Source: Gelatoporia subvermispora B | Taxonomy: Eukaryota > Basidiomycota > Agaricomycetes > Polyporales > Gelatoporiaceae | Reading direction: 5' to 3' | NCBI GenBank assembly: GCA_000320605.2 | Contig: KB445811.1 | Span: forward strand, 1 to 64,000 | DNA length: 64,000 nt | Shown: piece by piece, positions 32,886 through 45,056 of the stretch | Numbering within the stretch: the first letter of the stretch is position 1 | How the letters are laid out: every line of letters starts with the position of its first letter | Made by a program: the position numbers and the translations under genes | The notes under the pieces: model-generated | What the model was told of the DNA's origin: nothing | The model's database searches: none | What the model saw: the letters and a program-made list of their open reading frames with translations, nothing else

Positions 32886-34391
32886 GGGAATGGATGTAAA
32901 GTAGGGCCGCTGAATGATAATCCGAATACAAGTTTGCCAGCGAAAGATCGAGCGCGCTCACCAGTCAGCGCGCGAGCTGTGTGAACTGAGTGTCTCTAGT
33001 ATGTACATAATCGTCTGTTATCCGCTGTCAGGGGTCTCACAGTTCGGCGTATCAGGCCCAGGATCATTCTTCAGGACTCACAGAACCACAAGGACATTCC
33101 GCGCCGCGGTGACATGTTGAGCTCCCCTGTCCTCGTCTTCCCTGTTCAGCACGATGGAAGCGCACTCAATCTCCGACACAAATATGTGCTGGCGATGTTT
33201 GACTCGGCAGTTCCGTCGAATTGATATTGGTCCGCTGTGCACGCATCGGCGCCGGCAGACGATAATCTCCCTGTCGCACGAAATTCGCCTGTCAATGGGG
33301 CTGCGGTCAGGGCAGCTCTCCGGACCTTGCTAGAATGAGTCCCTCACGGCGACTTGCATTCAGCTTGTATCACGAGTGCCCCCTTTGGCAGGAGGAGCCC
33401 AAACAAGACCGACGTAACGCTGTCCGAGCGCCGTGTGCACTGAAGCGATGCCATGCCACTCCGCATTTGCCGGATTGTGGGTCTCTGTACCCTTGTTCGT
33501 GTCCTCCACAAGACGAAGTATCGCGGAAGCATCCTTTCTGGTCGTTGGCGAATAGGACCTCAGGAAGACGTGATATATTGGCTGTAGAAGATAATGCGGA
33601 AGACTGGTAGCGGACGAGGATGAATAGGTATAACAAGGACGAGGAAATTACTAACGAGGCACGCCCACTACGCGCGTGAGGACCCGAAAACCGAGTCTGA
33701 TGCAGTTCAGTAACGGATGGAATGCTACCCGGGCGACTATTGGAAGTATGCAACCGCGGACTGGCTTGAGATTGGCGGGATTTTGGCAGCTGTACACAAT
33801 ACGCGAATATCAAAAAACGCACGTGTTTCCTGGTCATCGAAGATTGGAAACTCTCATAACGTGGGGCACATATAGTGGAATGCAAAGGCGTGCGCCGTCC
33901 CAGTATCATATGTAATTCAAGAAGCTGTAACACAAGTAATCCCCGCCATACGCAGAGAGCGCATATGTCAATTTTTCCTCTGCTGAAATTCGAATCCACT
34001 GACAGCCAAAACACGCCTTTTGTTAATGATGTACAGTCTTCAATTCAGGTCGCTCAGGATACACACGTGAAGTGGACCCGACAGCGTCCGCGTGAAGTAT
34101 GTACGTTAACTGCCACAAGTTCCTCCAATGCAACTATCCCAGGGAAGTATAGCGACGGGCTCAAGCACACGGTACCCTCATAGGCGGTGTCCGATCGAAG
34201 CCTGCGTGTGACAGCTAAGGGGCAATGGATCTCAGGTGAGAGTTATCTGATGCGTTCACCAGGCACCAAAACGGCGTCTTAACTGGCTCAATTCAGATCC
34301 CTGACAGCATTGGAGCCGCACTTGTAGCGACCATTTGGTGTCGTTGCGAACATATGCACTGCCGTTAGATGTCAGGACGGCATGCTGCACG
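32886..34391. other. No gene seen
   Basis: Overlapping short frames occur on both strands (largest 214 codons, minus, 34014-33370). None has a domain or plausible introns. The right part is the upstream region of the hydrophobin gene. Confidence 0.45.
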
Positions 34392-34399
34392 TATAAAAG
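34392..34399 (+). promoter_or_regulatory. TATA box of the hydrophobin gene
   Basis: TATAAAAG lies 71 bp upstream of the hydrophobin ATG, preceded by GCACG and followed by GGCCC. A strong TATA box with a short pyrimidine-rich leader (CTTCTCAACTCGTTCGATTC) fits a highly expressed, developmentally regulated gene. Confidence 0.7.
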
Positions 34400-34469
34400 G
34401 GCCCAACGCTGGACGTATCCCTCAGCCAAGCAGCTCTTACAGCTTCTCAACTCGTTCGATTCTCTCAAG

Positions 34470-34978
34470 ATGTCTTCGCGCATTTCCAGCATCATGTTCG
34501 TCCTCTACCTCACCCTTCTTGCGGTTGCCACCCCCTGGGGCCAGCCTACCACCCCGACGGTTACAGTCACCGTCACCGCCCCAGCTTCCACTGCCACTGA
34601 GCCTGCCAGTAACTGTAGCACCGGCCCCATCCAGTGCTGCGACTCCGTCGAAACTGTGAGTGCGACATATGCTATCCCGTCTTCAGTACTATACTGAAAC
34701 AATCAATCTCTAGGCCTCCGACCCGGCCGTCGCTACCTTGCTCGAACTTTTGGGCATCGTCGTCGAAGGCCTCGATGTCTTGCTCGGTCTCAACTGCTCG
34801 CCCGTCTCTGTGATCGGCGTCGGCGGTGGCTCGTGCTCCGCTGAAGCGGTCTGCTGCGAGGACAATTCTCTCGTGCGTATCCACCTTGCACTTTGTAAAT
34901 GGTTTTTACTCATGTTGATCGCCATTTTTCTCTCAGGGGAGTCTCATATCGATTGGCTGTGTTCCGGTTACTCTTTGA
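34470..34978 (+). CDS. Class I hydrophobin
   Basis: Three exons (34470-34655, 34714-34872, 34937-34978) join in phase to 128 residues. A secretion signal (MSSRISSIMFVLYLTLLAVA) leads a Thr/Val/Pro-rich spacer (TPTVTVTVTAPASTATEP). The eight cysteines follow the hydrophobin order C-x6-CC ... C-x12-C-x5-CC-x12-C (CSTGPIQCC, NCSPVSVIGVGGGSC, SAEAVCCEDNS, ISIGC). The spacing after the fourth cysteine and the ending GCVPVTL are those of basidiomycete class I proteins. The protein is secreted and self-assembles at air-water interfaces to coat hyphae and fruiting bodies. The gene stands alone here. Confidence 0.96.
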
Positions 34979-35905
34979 GAGTGACGGAAAGGAGATAGGG
35001 GATGGTATCGTCAAGATATATGATCTCTAGATACCTGCAGCCTGATTTACGTGTTTTGGTTGGATACCGTTGTGACGATGTGATGGTGGTGTGGTATTGA
35101 TGATTTGTGCTCTGCCTTTTCCAATGATTCTCTCGGGATAGTTTGACTCGGATAGTTGTTCTGGTTCAAATTCTCGAAGTCAGTTCAGTCCCAGTTATGC
35201 GCCCAAACATTGGTGAGCGAGCTACTCGACTTATCGCCGGTATATCTCTCTCTTGCCTCCCTATTCTTGCTCGTATACAGCATGCGAATGTCTCAAGAGA
35301 TATGTGAGACGGGCTTGATAATGTTCAACGTTCAAGCACTTGATCTTCTTACTTGATCTTCCTCGAAATTGCTTGTGGAGAGCTGAGGCACTGGAGAAAA
35401 CCCAAAGGAGATCAATCACAGTGTGTTATGTGTCAATATCCGACGTTTGAGGACTGCAACGATATGAGAGCCCGAGTGGTAAAGCTTGAGACAGTTGAGA
35501 AGACACGTTAAGCTAAAAGATACCATAAACGGAAGGTGTTTAACCTAATGCAGCATCGATGAACATCCGATCCTGGTATCATACGAAGATCATAGCGTGG
35601 AGCCAGGTTCTCGGGAGACCTGCCCTATGACTTGTTCTTCCGCTGTGTCAGAAATTTTAATTCAAGTTCTCTGCTTATTTACTTCCGAAGTGTGCCCGGG
35701 CTCGGGCGCTCCGGCTTTCAGACCTTATCGGACCTTCGCAAATCTCACGGTCAAGATTTTGCGCCACCATATTTGGCGCAACAATCTGTTTAGGGATGAC
35801 CGAAGTCGTTCAAAATGCCTCAACTCACGTTATGTTTAACATGCCTGCAGACATGCCACCGCTACATCAACATGGTACAAAAGTACAAAGAACTGAGACC
35901 CGGTC
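34979..35905. other. No gene seen
   Basis: This is the 3' flank of the hydrophobin gene and the convergent end of the next gene. Nothing recognisable was found. Confidence 0.5.
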
Positions 35906-36857
35906 TCAATTGAGCAAGAATGCGATGGACAGCCGGGAAGGAGTGCTGGGCTTGACGGAATCCTCGCGACCAGAGGCAGGTATCTCGGATGCGCTCGCCA
36001 CTCGTTCCTCTCCCCGAGAGTCCGTCTTGAGTCTCTTCTCTTCCAGCTTGCGCAAGGCGGGGACACGTCTGCGTATCTTGGCCCTATCGGAAAGGCGACC
36101 ACACTCGTGACGCGTGCATATTTGTCCGACACACTTGGGAGGCCGTCCCCGTCGCGGCCTGGGCTCCCGTTTGCACACTAGGGATTTGTTCATGCAACGT
36201 CTGAAGTAGCCAAAGACATCAGTATGATCACGACTTGGCAGAAAACTTAGACGCACATGCACGAATTCTCGGTGACTAGAATGCAACGGGCCTTGATCAT
36301 ACGGCATGTATCGCAGGGACCTTTACCCCGAGTGCTGAGTCGTACTACTGGTGGGGGCGGTGGAGACGGGATTTTGCCTTTGGGGGCAATACATCGGAAG
36401 GTTGAACAATCTAAGGAAGTGGGCTGTGCAAGGGAATGCTGAACATGGAATCCCGATTGATCAATGAGAATTCTCAGAGGATAGCACCCTCGAGACTCAC
36501 AACGGCAACAATCGGCCGCTCCAGTTGAGGGACCAGAGATGGTTGGTAAATCCTACAGGCGTCATGGTTGACTGTATCGGGTTCAAGGTTGACATCTCCT
36601 GGTTCCAGCTTGATGCATGGGATGGGTTCATCGTGAGGTGGCTTGATGTCTTCACTAAAGACGTAGCTGTAGGGGAAGGACTTGTCCTCGACTTCACCGG
36701 CGACATAAAGATCGCGGAGTGATTTACAATTTGAGCCACAGTCGAGGATACTGTGATCTGCCCGGCTCGCGGAAGAAACGAAATCATCACATGTCAAGTG
36801 TTTGAACTTCAATGTGGCGCGCTTGAACAAGGCATCGTTGGTAGGGCCGGCATGCAT
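35906..36857 (-). CDS. Zn(II)2Cys6 zinc-cluster regulator with AT-hook
   Basis: Three exons (36857-36501, 36438-36257, 36200-35906) join in phase to 277 residues. Across the second junction the sequence becomes PCDTCRMIKARC, ILVTENSCIRCMNKSLVCKR. This has exact Zn2Cys6 spacing C-x2-C-x6-C-x7-C-x2-C-x6-C, the fungal binuclear zinc-cluster DNA-binding domain. It is followed at once by EPRPRRGRPPK, an AT-hook core. A Pro-rich run (PSPPPPPVV) precedes the cluster. The N-terminal 120 residues carry an acidic/Pro segment (EDIKPPHDEPIPCIKLEPGD) that could activate transcription. The C-terminus is basic and helical (RAKIRRRVPALRKLEEKRL). There is no middle homology domain, so the protein is short for the class. 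The cluster appears only when the 56-bp intron is removed with the GTGCGT donor. Its targets are unknown. Confidence 0.82.
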
Positions 36858-38205
36858 ACGAGAGGGGGTGTGGAGAAGAGCTGGGGATTCGTGCCGTCCG
36901 GTTCCATTCCGCGCAGGTATAAGCAGAACGGACTGTCGCCAAGGACGTCAACTGTTGACGGTGCGCCCGGAGTGAGTGCCCCATGCATGCGGCGTACACA
37001 CGGTTCCACGGCCGATCTACGATTCGCTGCACTGTGGCCGACCAATGGTGACGCGAGTTCAGCGATCCAGCGCGGGGTAACGCCGAGGCGGCTTCCTGGT
37101 TCAACGGATCAAGAGATGCGGAGGTTTTGCGCAAAGCGCTGACTCGCCCCGCGCAGCTGTGCAGCACACTGGACAATGTATCGAGAACGCCTCATGAGAG
37201 TAAAGTACACTCATCAGGGTAGGTCATCCTACAAATCGTGCAGGATGGTGCACACAACACCACAAGGCATGAGGCTGCAGAAAATACCCGACGGGTGAAT
37301 GCACGGAGGCGCGCGCGCAGTGTCCACGGCTCATTTTCGATTGGCCTTGCAACCAGCGCGTCCGGCCCGTCCTTGTTACGCGCGATGATGCCGTGGGGCT
37401 TTTGCAACGGTGGCGGCCAATCGTAGGCCGCATACAGCTGCACCGAGAGCATGCGGGAAGAAGACAAGAAGCACGAACCCAGCGGACAATTTTCCAGAGC
37501 TCGGAGACAGTAGCGCGTGGGTTTATCGGAACGCGAATCAGTGCGGCCGATCCCAAAAGGCGTATCCTGAAAGAAAGACAAATGGGGGGTATCGTATTTC
37601 GCATGTCCCCAAAGCAGCTCCCAAAGTGTTGTTTGGAATGTCTAGATTAGTCTAGAAGATGAAGCTTGTTCAGGTTCACCGCGATTGACTCACCCGGACC
37701 TAGCGCAGGCGATCACTTCGATGCCATAGATTCCGAGGTGATGCAGGTCAAGCACTTGCAGTATAGTTCTTAGGCTAGTTCAGAACCAGTACTACATAAC
37801 GATGTCTCAGAGAGGCTTGATCCCAAGGCAATACGAAGTTACGAAGGTCCTACGCAAGCAGTAAAGTTGACAGTGATGAGGACAGTGGAACTCCGAACCG
37901 ATCGTGTGAACATTGTGGCATCATTTCTCACGATTGTAAGAGACGCCCGACCCTGATCGAACCCCGCCATCGTCGTGCAGACTCGTCGCTGCACCCTTGG
38001 CATTGTCTGACCATATATCAATCATATCCTTATTCTTGTTCTGATTCGAACAGCAAGTTACGGACATACAAGCAAGACAACGCCTCAATGGTAAAAAGAG
38101 TTCTTCGAACCTTCAAGGAAACTTAAGCTAGTCAAGTCAAGGGTCCGCACGAGTTGTGTTGCATGAGTCTATGTCGGGACCTTTAGTTCGTATAGAACGG
38201 AAGCA
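36858..38205. other. No gene seen
   Basis: This is the divergent interval between the zinc-cluster gene and XPF. Frames at 37192-37655 overlap on both strands and lack domains. Both promoters must lie here. Confidence 0.5.
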
Positions 38206-41200
38206 ATGGCGCCCCTACTCTCTTTCCACAAGACGATATTAGAGAAGATACATGACCCGTCAACCAGCGAGTTGCTACTGATTTCTCGTGGGATTGGCCT
38301 TCGGCGAATTGTCTGCAAGCTGCTGCAGATATATGACTCGCCGCAGAACTTGGTTTTCTTGGTGAATGCCAGTCAGGATGAACAGTCGGCCATCGGCGAG
38401 GAACTTGGAGTTATGGGATGTAGGGACCCTGGATTGAGGATGATTGAGTTCGAGACAGGAAGGAAGGATAGGTGAGTAGCATCATGATGTACAAGTACAG
38501 GCTGATGAAGAAGTGCGCAGGCAGGACCTCTACAAGAGGGGCGGTCTTTTCAGTGTGACGTCACAAATCTTCACCGTGGACATGTTATATGGGGATATTC
38601 CTATCCACCTCATCACCGGGATACTTGTTCTGCACGCAGAGAAGTACGTGTTCTTTCGGTTGTGGTCCTAAGTTTGGCTCACCCACCCTCCAGGGTGACC
38701 ATAACATCGCCGGTGGCGTTCATCGTTCGGTTGTATCGCGAGAAAAATCAGACGGGCTTCCTGAAAGCATTCTCAGACCAACCAGAGCATATCACAAATG
38801 GACTCTCACCCCTGAAGAACGTCATGAAGGAGCTGCAAATCCGTACTGTGCACATATATCCCAGGTTTGACTCTTCACATAGTGCCCGTGGTTCCCGTAC
38901 TGAGGCGATCACTATTGAAGGTTCCACGTGGACGTGAAAGCCTGCTTAGACAAGAAGCAGCCGGATGTCATAGAGATACATCAGCATATGACGGACGCAA
39001 TGCGTGAGATCCATCATGCAATTGTGCAGTGCATGACCATCACCTTGTCTGAACTTAAGCGGACAAGCACCGATGTGAGAGCATTGGCATCGTATCGTTG
39101 TACTGTGACGACAGGTTTATAACGGCTTATTCCTAGCTGGACACGGAGGATCTCAACGTCGACGAAGCATACTTCAAAGACTTCGATCACAGAGTACGTC
39201 GTGTTCTCGACAAAGAGTGGCACAAAGTGGGCCTCAAAGCCAGACAACTCATGAACGACATCCACACGCTGAGGGAGCTACTGGAGCGAGTCTCCACCTC
39301 TGCATCCCCGGCTCGCAGCTGCTGATTTCCTCCGCAGGTTTCTCCTAAGGTATGACGCGGTGAAGTTTCAGAATTACCTGGATCATCTCGTTGCCTCGAA
39401 TACGGTGAACGAGCAAGGCAATGCTCGCGTCCACCAATCGCCCTGGATGCTTACCGACGCCGCCCACACGATCTTCGAGCAGTCCAAACGTCGGTGTTAC
39501 ACCATTGACCCCTCTGCAAAGAGGATATCATCTACGCCAGCACCACGGCATGATGAAGATGAAGAGGAATGGGCTATCTTGGACGAGCTGGAGCGTAACG
39601 ACGGTACCTCGAATGGCGCGAGCAAGAACGAATCTATGCCGAAGCGTCCATCGTGGCTCCCGCCAACAATGAATCCGGTACTTGAAGAGCTGCCGAAGTG
39701 GACTGTATTGGCAGATGTACTCCAGGAGATCGAGGAGGAGACCATGCGGCGGCAGTCACAGCTTACGGCTCGTAAGTATCCTGGGTGACCGTGGTAATCC
39801 AGGCTCTGATATTGCACAGTCTCCCCGGGGACGAACACAGTCCTGATCATGAGCTCGTCCGCGATAACATGCGAAGAACTCAGCGACTTCCTCTCGCAAA
39901 TGGACAGCACATCTCCGCGCGGCCAGCAGGGCCGGAAAATGATGATGAAGCACCTGCGCCTGTACCTCTCGAAGAAGGCAGAGGCGACCAAGCAGGAGTC
40001 CCATACACAGGGCAAGTCGAACGGGTCTAGGGACAAGCGCGACGACGGGATCAGCGAGGCTTTGCAGAAGAAGGACAGAGAGAGACGTGAACGGGCGGCC
40101 AACAGGAGGCGTATTAGGGGAGGAGCACCTGCGGCAACTTTAAAAGATGCTGGTAGGTCTGGCTCCGGTGGACATCCAGATACGGACGAAGCGATGGCAC
40201 TGTGAGTGCGCATATAGCCTGATTCAGTGCTGAGATTGATGAGGATATAGCTTGTCGCAGAACCACATTGTACTGGAAGGCGCAGGTTCCAACGACCAGC
40301 CGATGGTGCTAGACATCGAGTCTACTTTTGACGACTACTACGGGCTCCTCGTTCCCGAGCAAACGGTGGTCTTGAGAAAATACCACGAAGATTCTGATGA
40401 TCAGATGCTGCAAGAGATACAACCGCGGTTCATTGTTCTGTATGAGCCGTCGTTGGAGTTCATTCGTCGCGTCGAGGTACGTCTCCGTGGCATCACCATC
40501 ATTTACATGGTTTGATGGACCACATGCAGGTATATAGGAACTCCAATCCAGGGCTGGGTGTGCGCGTATACTTCCTTCAGTACCACGACAGCAGCGAAGA
40601 GGTGAAGTATCTCAGGCAGGTGAGGAGGGAGAAGGAGTCTTTCGAACGTCTGATCAAAGATCGTGGAGTACGCAGTACAGGTTCCTCTACTGGCGTCGCC
40701 GAACTAACATGGTCTGCATCGACTCTTAGAGAATGCTAATGCCCATATTCGAAGAGCGGAGGTCTGGATCAAGTGTCAATGACTCCCTGATCAAGACCAT
40801 TAGTTCGAGGATTGCTGGTGGCCGGAAGGATGTTACAATAGAGCCTTCGCGTGTATGTACCCTATCTTTACTGCCTGAGACGGTTGCAATAACGGTGTTT
40901 GGCCAAGGTCATCGTGGATCTCCGAGAATTTCGCTCTTCCCTGCCTTCCCTTCTACACGCTGCACAAGTTAACATCGTTCCGGCCACACTAACCATCGGC
41001 GATTACATTCTCACCCCGGACATCTGCGTGGAGCGCAAGAGCATACGGGATCTCATATCCAGTTTCAACAGCGGACGCTTGTGTGTACAACCGTAATCGT
41101 CTTACGTAATGCTCACTGAGGTAGGACCACAGGTACACGCAGTGCGAGATGATGTCCACGCATTACAAGCAGCCAGTTCTCTTGATCGAGTTTGAGGAGA

Positions 41201-41749
41201 ACAAGTCCTTTTCCTTCGAGGTGCGTCAGTGCGCTCGTATCAGTTCCGGTCGAAAATCTGATAGCCACGCAGGCGTTCGAGGAGGCCAAGTCGCTCGTCA
41301 AGGGTGGTGGCAAGCAGGCCGTCAGCAAGAAATCCAGCGTCATCTCTGACGGCCCTCCATCTGTCTCGGCGACCATCCAGTCCAAGCTCGTCCTCCTCAC
41401 TCTGACCTTCCCTCGTGTGCGCATCATCTGGTCATCTTCTCCTTACGCGACAGCGGACGTCTTCCAGGATCTCAAACTGAACAGCCCGGAGCCAGATGTG
41501 GATAAGGCAATCCTGATCGGTGCGGAGGACGACCCTAACGTTGGTGCGGGCGTCAATGCAGCGGCGGAGGAACTCCTACGGTCACTCCCGGGCATTACTG
41601 CGAAGAATGTCAAGCATGTCATGAGCAAAGTCAACAGCGTTCAAGAGCTGTGTGAGCTGAGCCTCCGGGAGGTACAGGAGATCTTGGGCGTTGAACCCGG
41701 GAAGGCATGCTGGGACTTCATACATCGTGGTGATCGTAAGCGGAAATGA
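38206..41749 (+). CDS. DNA repair endonuclease XPF/RAD1 (ERCC4 nuclease)
   Basis: Thirteen exons (38206-38471, 38521-38643, 38694-38864, 38921-39074, 39137-39285, 39338-39771, 39820-40201, 40251-40476, 40530-40667, 40730-40852, 40908-41080, 41133-41220, 41273-41749) join in phase to 967 residues, normal for the family. The N-terminal inactive SF2 helicase-like part starts [12 protein letters not shown] and has [21 protein letters not shown] and [13 protein letters not shown]. The ERCC4 nuclease begins near residue 723, with Asp726 in VIVDLREFR, Asp754 in GDYIL and the VERK motif (Glu764, Lys766). The C-terminal double helix-hairpin-helix has [19 protein letters not shown]. With its ERCC1/RAD10 partner it cuts the 5' side of bulky lesions in nucleotide excision repair and also acts in crosslink and recombination repair. 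The fifth intron uses a GCGAGT donor, a GC-AG intron. Confidence 0.96.
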
Positions 41750-42590
41750 GCAGTACGTTTGCGACATTCTCCTCCCGTACGCATGCTGCTCGCGAGGCTA
41801 GGTCTCAAAGTGCCTTGCTACGTCTGTCCCGCCAATTGAGCACTGCCATTTCCATTCCAACAGCGCACAGGTGTCAGGCCGCCATAATTCACAGCGGCAT
41901 TATGTACCATTACTGCTTCCGACTGGATGATATCACCCTATTACGCCGTCCCCAATCTCCATCCCAGCGCACTGCGTGCGAACGCGATGTCGTGGTGTAT
42001 GGGATCGCATGCCGTGGAGCATGACATCGAGGGCGTATTTTGCGAGTGTCGCCTGTAACGCCGTTCGAAATGAGCCGCTGGAATAACGCTGCATGTTCGC
42101 TGGTACCATAGATGCCCTGCTGGTCCACTATCACAGTACATTTGTTCACTTTCTCATTTTAGCGTCTTGATTCGTAGACACCCGAATAAATGGCTGTTAG
42201 CTCGAGCACCACTAAGACATGTTAGTCAACACACTGCCAACTAGTAGTTCTCGTTTCAAAAACCTCAATCTCGTTCCTATTATTCCAAGGCGGCAACTCC
42301 TGAAATTCGGATCGTTCGAGCGCTAAGACCGACTGAATTGGCCAAAAAAAAACACTCGCCTCCAGATTACGAAGCGTTGCGCTTTTTGCGAGACCTGCCT
42401 CACAACCCCAAGTGGCGAAAACAGGTAAGTAAATGTGCGTCTTCCGAGTGGCGCGAAAGACACCGAATATGTATTTTGAAAAGCCTTCATCATCAGGCTA
42501 GTAGTCGTACATTGATGCCTAATTTCCACTTCGGCAGGTATGAAACGAATGTCAAGAGAAGGGTTTCCAAGAGCTCTATCTACAGTTGAT
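41750..42590. other. No gene seen
   Basis: This interval lies between the 3' ends of the XPF gene and the F-box gene. Short frames only, no domain. Confidence 0.5.
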
Positions 42591-44345
42591 TCAGGGCATG
42601 TTCTGCCACTCCTCGTGCGTGCGTCGCACGGTCTGATGACCATTTCTTTGCTCTTGGAGCCCAGCAAGTCTCTTCAAAATGCTAACCCATACATCTGGTC
42701 CCTCCGGCCGCCATTGTCGAGATACCCTGATTTCATCAGATATGTTCAGGTATGGGAAAAGCGAGTCGAGGAATCGAGCAGTCCATTCTTCCTGCTCTAC
42801 GGCTGGCCTAGTGGAATCTGAGATGTGCATAGCTGTCGTCTGTAGCCGGCGAAGGGAATGGCCATACAGGTCCGGATCGTCTCCTTCCTTCATAAGATCA
42901 CCTATCTCCATCGAGCCGACGCTCAACTCCCGCAATCTCGGACATAACCGAGCGCAATGCTGTAGCGACTTCAGCGTGAGGCCTCTACCGGTCGTTGCAA
43001 TTCGGAGAAAGTCGAGGTCCGGCCAAGCCGTAGCCAGCTCCTTCATGTCATCATCTGAGAGTCTCCAACGTCGTGCTCTGAAAGATCTCAAACTGAGTTT
43101 TTCCAGTTTTAGCGATGCCAGAACTGAACCAAAATGTTCCTTGAAGACGATGCTTTCTTCCGGCGGCCCCTCCATCAACGACTCGATGTCAATCACCAGG
43201 ACTCGGAGCGGCTCTTTAAGACTACCGCATAGCCGTGCTAGCATCGTATAGCATTGGGACGCGGCGTGTTCAAAATGGGCTTCGATGAAAAGTTGTCGCA
43301 GGTGAGGCGAGGAGACCATCTCAATAAAGAGTAGGACATCAGATATGTCTCCTCGTAACTCGAGGTGTTGTAAAGCGGGGAAGGTGTTTGCTGAATTATT
43401 GCTGGCCAACAGAGACGAAACGTTGCGCACAGTGACACTGAGGTTGGATAATGATGGAAGTAAGGCTAGCGCGAAAAGGTCGGACGGTAGGATGCAGCAA
43501 CTTCGGATACTAAGGTTTTGAAGGCGCATTGGATCTGGTCCTACGACCAAGGAGAGGGAAGGCATATAGGGTATAGCGCTAGTACGGGGGTATCGTTGAG
43601 TGACATACAAATTGATGTCTTGTACATTCGAAGCGATACCAGCCAGGTAACGGAATACGGCTTCGTTCTTTGCATGGGCTGAATGTTCGCCTTGATGGCG
43701 ATCGCATGCAAGACTGGTCTTCAATATGCGAAGAGGAGGAAAGATCAGATGGAGTGGGTATGAGGGAGGGAGGGGTTGGTCGTTGCCGAAAATGAGAGAC
43801 ACTTGTTCCAAGCTCGGCAAAAGACATGTTGTGTCTACGTGTACGAAGTAGGAATTGAGAAGTCGTTCTGGGATTGAGTGTAGATCACGGAGTGCAAGGG
43901 TCAGGAAACGTATCCGCCGAAGATACCCATATATCCGCATCCAGCCTTCGGACGTTATGACCAGAGACTCCATAGACATCAGGGGCCTCTTGATGCCTCG
44001 ACTGTACCTGGATGGAGCCATGCCGGTCGTGGTCGGCACGCTATGTGTATAGAAGCTAGATGGAGTTATGCCGGTCGCAGTTGACACGCTATTTGCGTAT
44101 AAGATCCACCCTACAGAGTCAATCCGGCCAGGTGATCGCCACAGCACGTCCAGTGCTGGCGTTGTGAATGCACGACAGACCAGTGCCAGGCGGAACAGGG
44201 TCAGACGGCTTTCTCGCCGTTCTGGGCAGGGTCGCCATGGCTCTACTGTATTCGCAACAACTGCTTCGTGGTAGCAGCTTCGCTCTGGATCGAATTGGGC
44301 GAATATTTCAAGGAGGATGTCGAGAACGTCGAACGCGGGATGCAT
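42591..44345 (-). CDS. F-box-like protein
   Basis: A single exon of 584 residues. The N-terminus (MHPAFDVLDILLEIFAQFDP, then LFRLALVCRAFTTPALDVLW) is the F-box-like domain of the many mushroom F-box proteins, which links a target to the SKP1-cullin ubiquitin ligase. The rest is a run of degenerate Leu-rich repeats (LQNLSIRSCCILPSDLFALA, LQHLELRGDISDVLLFIEMV, LKSLQHCARLCPRLRELSVG), the probable substrate-binding part. Near residues 87-117 a 48-bp unit is duplicated in tandem (44020 and 44068), giving SVSTATGITPSSFYTHSVPTTTGMAPS-type repeats. The target is unknown. Lack of introns is usual for this family in mushrooms. Confidence 0.85.
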   Translation of the reverse strand: MHPAFDVLDILLEIFAQFDPERSCYHEAVVANTVEPWRPCPERRESRLTLFRLALVCRAFTTPALDVLWRSPGRIDSVGWILYANSVSTATGITPSSFYTHSVPTTTGMAPSRYSRGIKRPLMSMESLVITSEGWMRIYGYLRRIRFLTLALRDLHSIPERLLNSYFVHVDTTCLLPSLEQVSLIFGNDQPLPPSYPLHLIFPPLRILKTSLACDRHQGEHSAHAKNEAVFRYLAGIASNVQDINLYVTQRYPRTSAIPYMPSLSLVVGPDPMRLQNLSIRSCCILPSDLFALALLPSLSNLSVTVRNVSSLLASNNSANTFPALQHLELRGDISDVLLFIEMVSSPHLRQLFIEAHFEHAASQCYTMLARLCGSLKEPLRVLVIDIESLMEGPPEESIVFKEHFGSVLASLKLEKLSLRSFRARRWRLSDDDMKELATAWPDLDFLRIATTGRGLTLKSLQHCARLCPRLRELSVGSMEIGDLMKEGDDPDLYGHSLRRLQTTAMHISDSTRPAVEQEEWTARFLDSLFPYLNISDEIRVSRQWRPEGPDVWVSILKRLAGLQEQRNGHQTVRRTHEEWQNMP

Positions 44346-45056
44346 GCGGGACAGCGGAATCGTGTGGTGACAATGGACAAAGGGACTGTCATATATCTTG
44401 GTCAGTATTCAGCCTCTCACTTCGTAGTAATCTGAATAAGTACCAATATACAAGATTTTGGAAAGCCGTGCCGACCTCACTTCTCAATGAAGTGTGAAGA
44501 GCTCAAGACGAGATATGCGACCTGGTTTGATGATAGGTTGCGGTAGGCCTCAGTTAACCTGCGTCTGACGCCCTCCCTCCAATAGCTGACGTGCGAGGCC
44601 GTGGGATAGCTGGATCGGTCCCGTGCGCCGGGCAAAGCCGTCAATCGTATTCCAGAAGTCCAGTTGCCTGAACGTCCACGTCAGGGTTCTGTGCTTCACA
44701 TCCTATCCAAAAAATATCGACTACATATCGGAGGAAATGGAAATACCACAACTATTTCGGCTCTTCGGGATCGTGGAAACCCTGCGAACAATGGTGAGAG
44801 GAAAGAAAAACAGGTGATCGTGTGTTCAGGCCATGTCATTGATCTTTGTACGTCCTCGGGAGTGGTTTGATCGAATACCCATGGGCAGAAGTATGCATTG
44901 GAGAAGATCGTTCCTCGGAAATTTGTTGCGACATCTGTATACCGAAACTGCGAATGATCATTCATGTATTCGAGAATATTTTATATATACGCTTCGCTGG
45001 GGCTGTAGCACCCGAAATCATTGTGTACGAAGGTCAAAGATATCATACATGCGATT
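44346..45056. other. No gene seen
   Basis: Plus-strand frames at 44623-45130 overlap the 3' end of the transporter gene antisense and show no domain. Confidence 0.5.

Noticed and set aside
32886..34391. Minus-strand 214-codon frame as a gene
   Set aside because: No domain, no intron-exon structure, and competing frames of similar size lie on the other strand.
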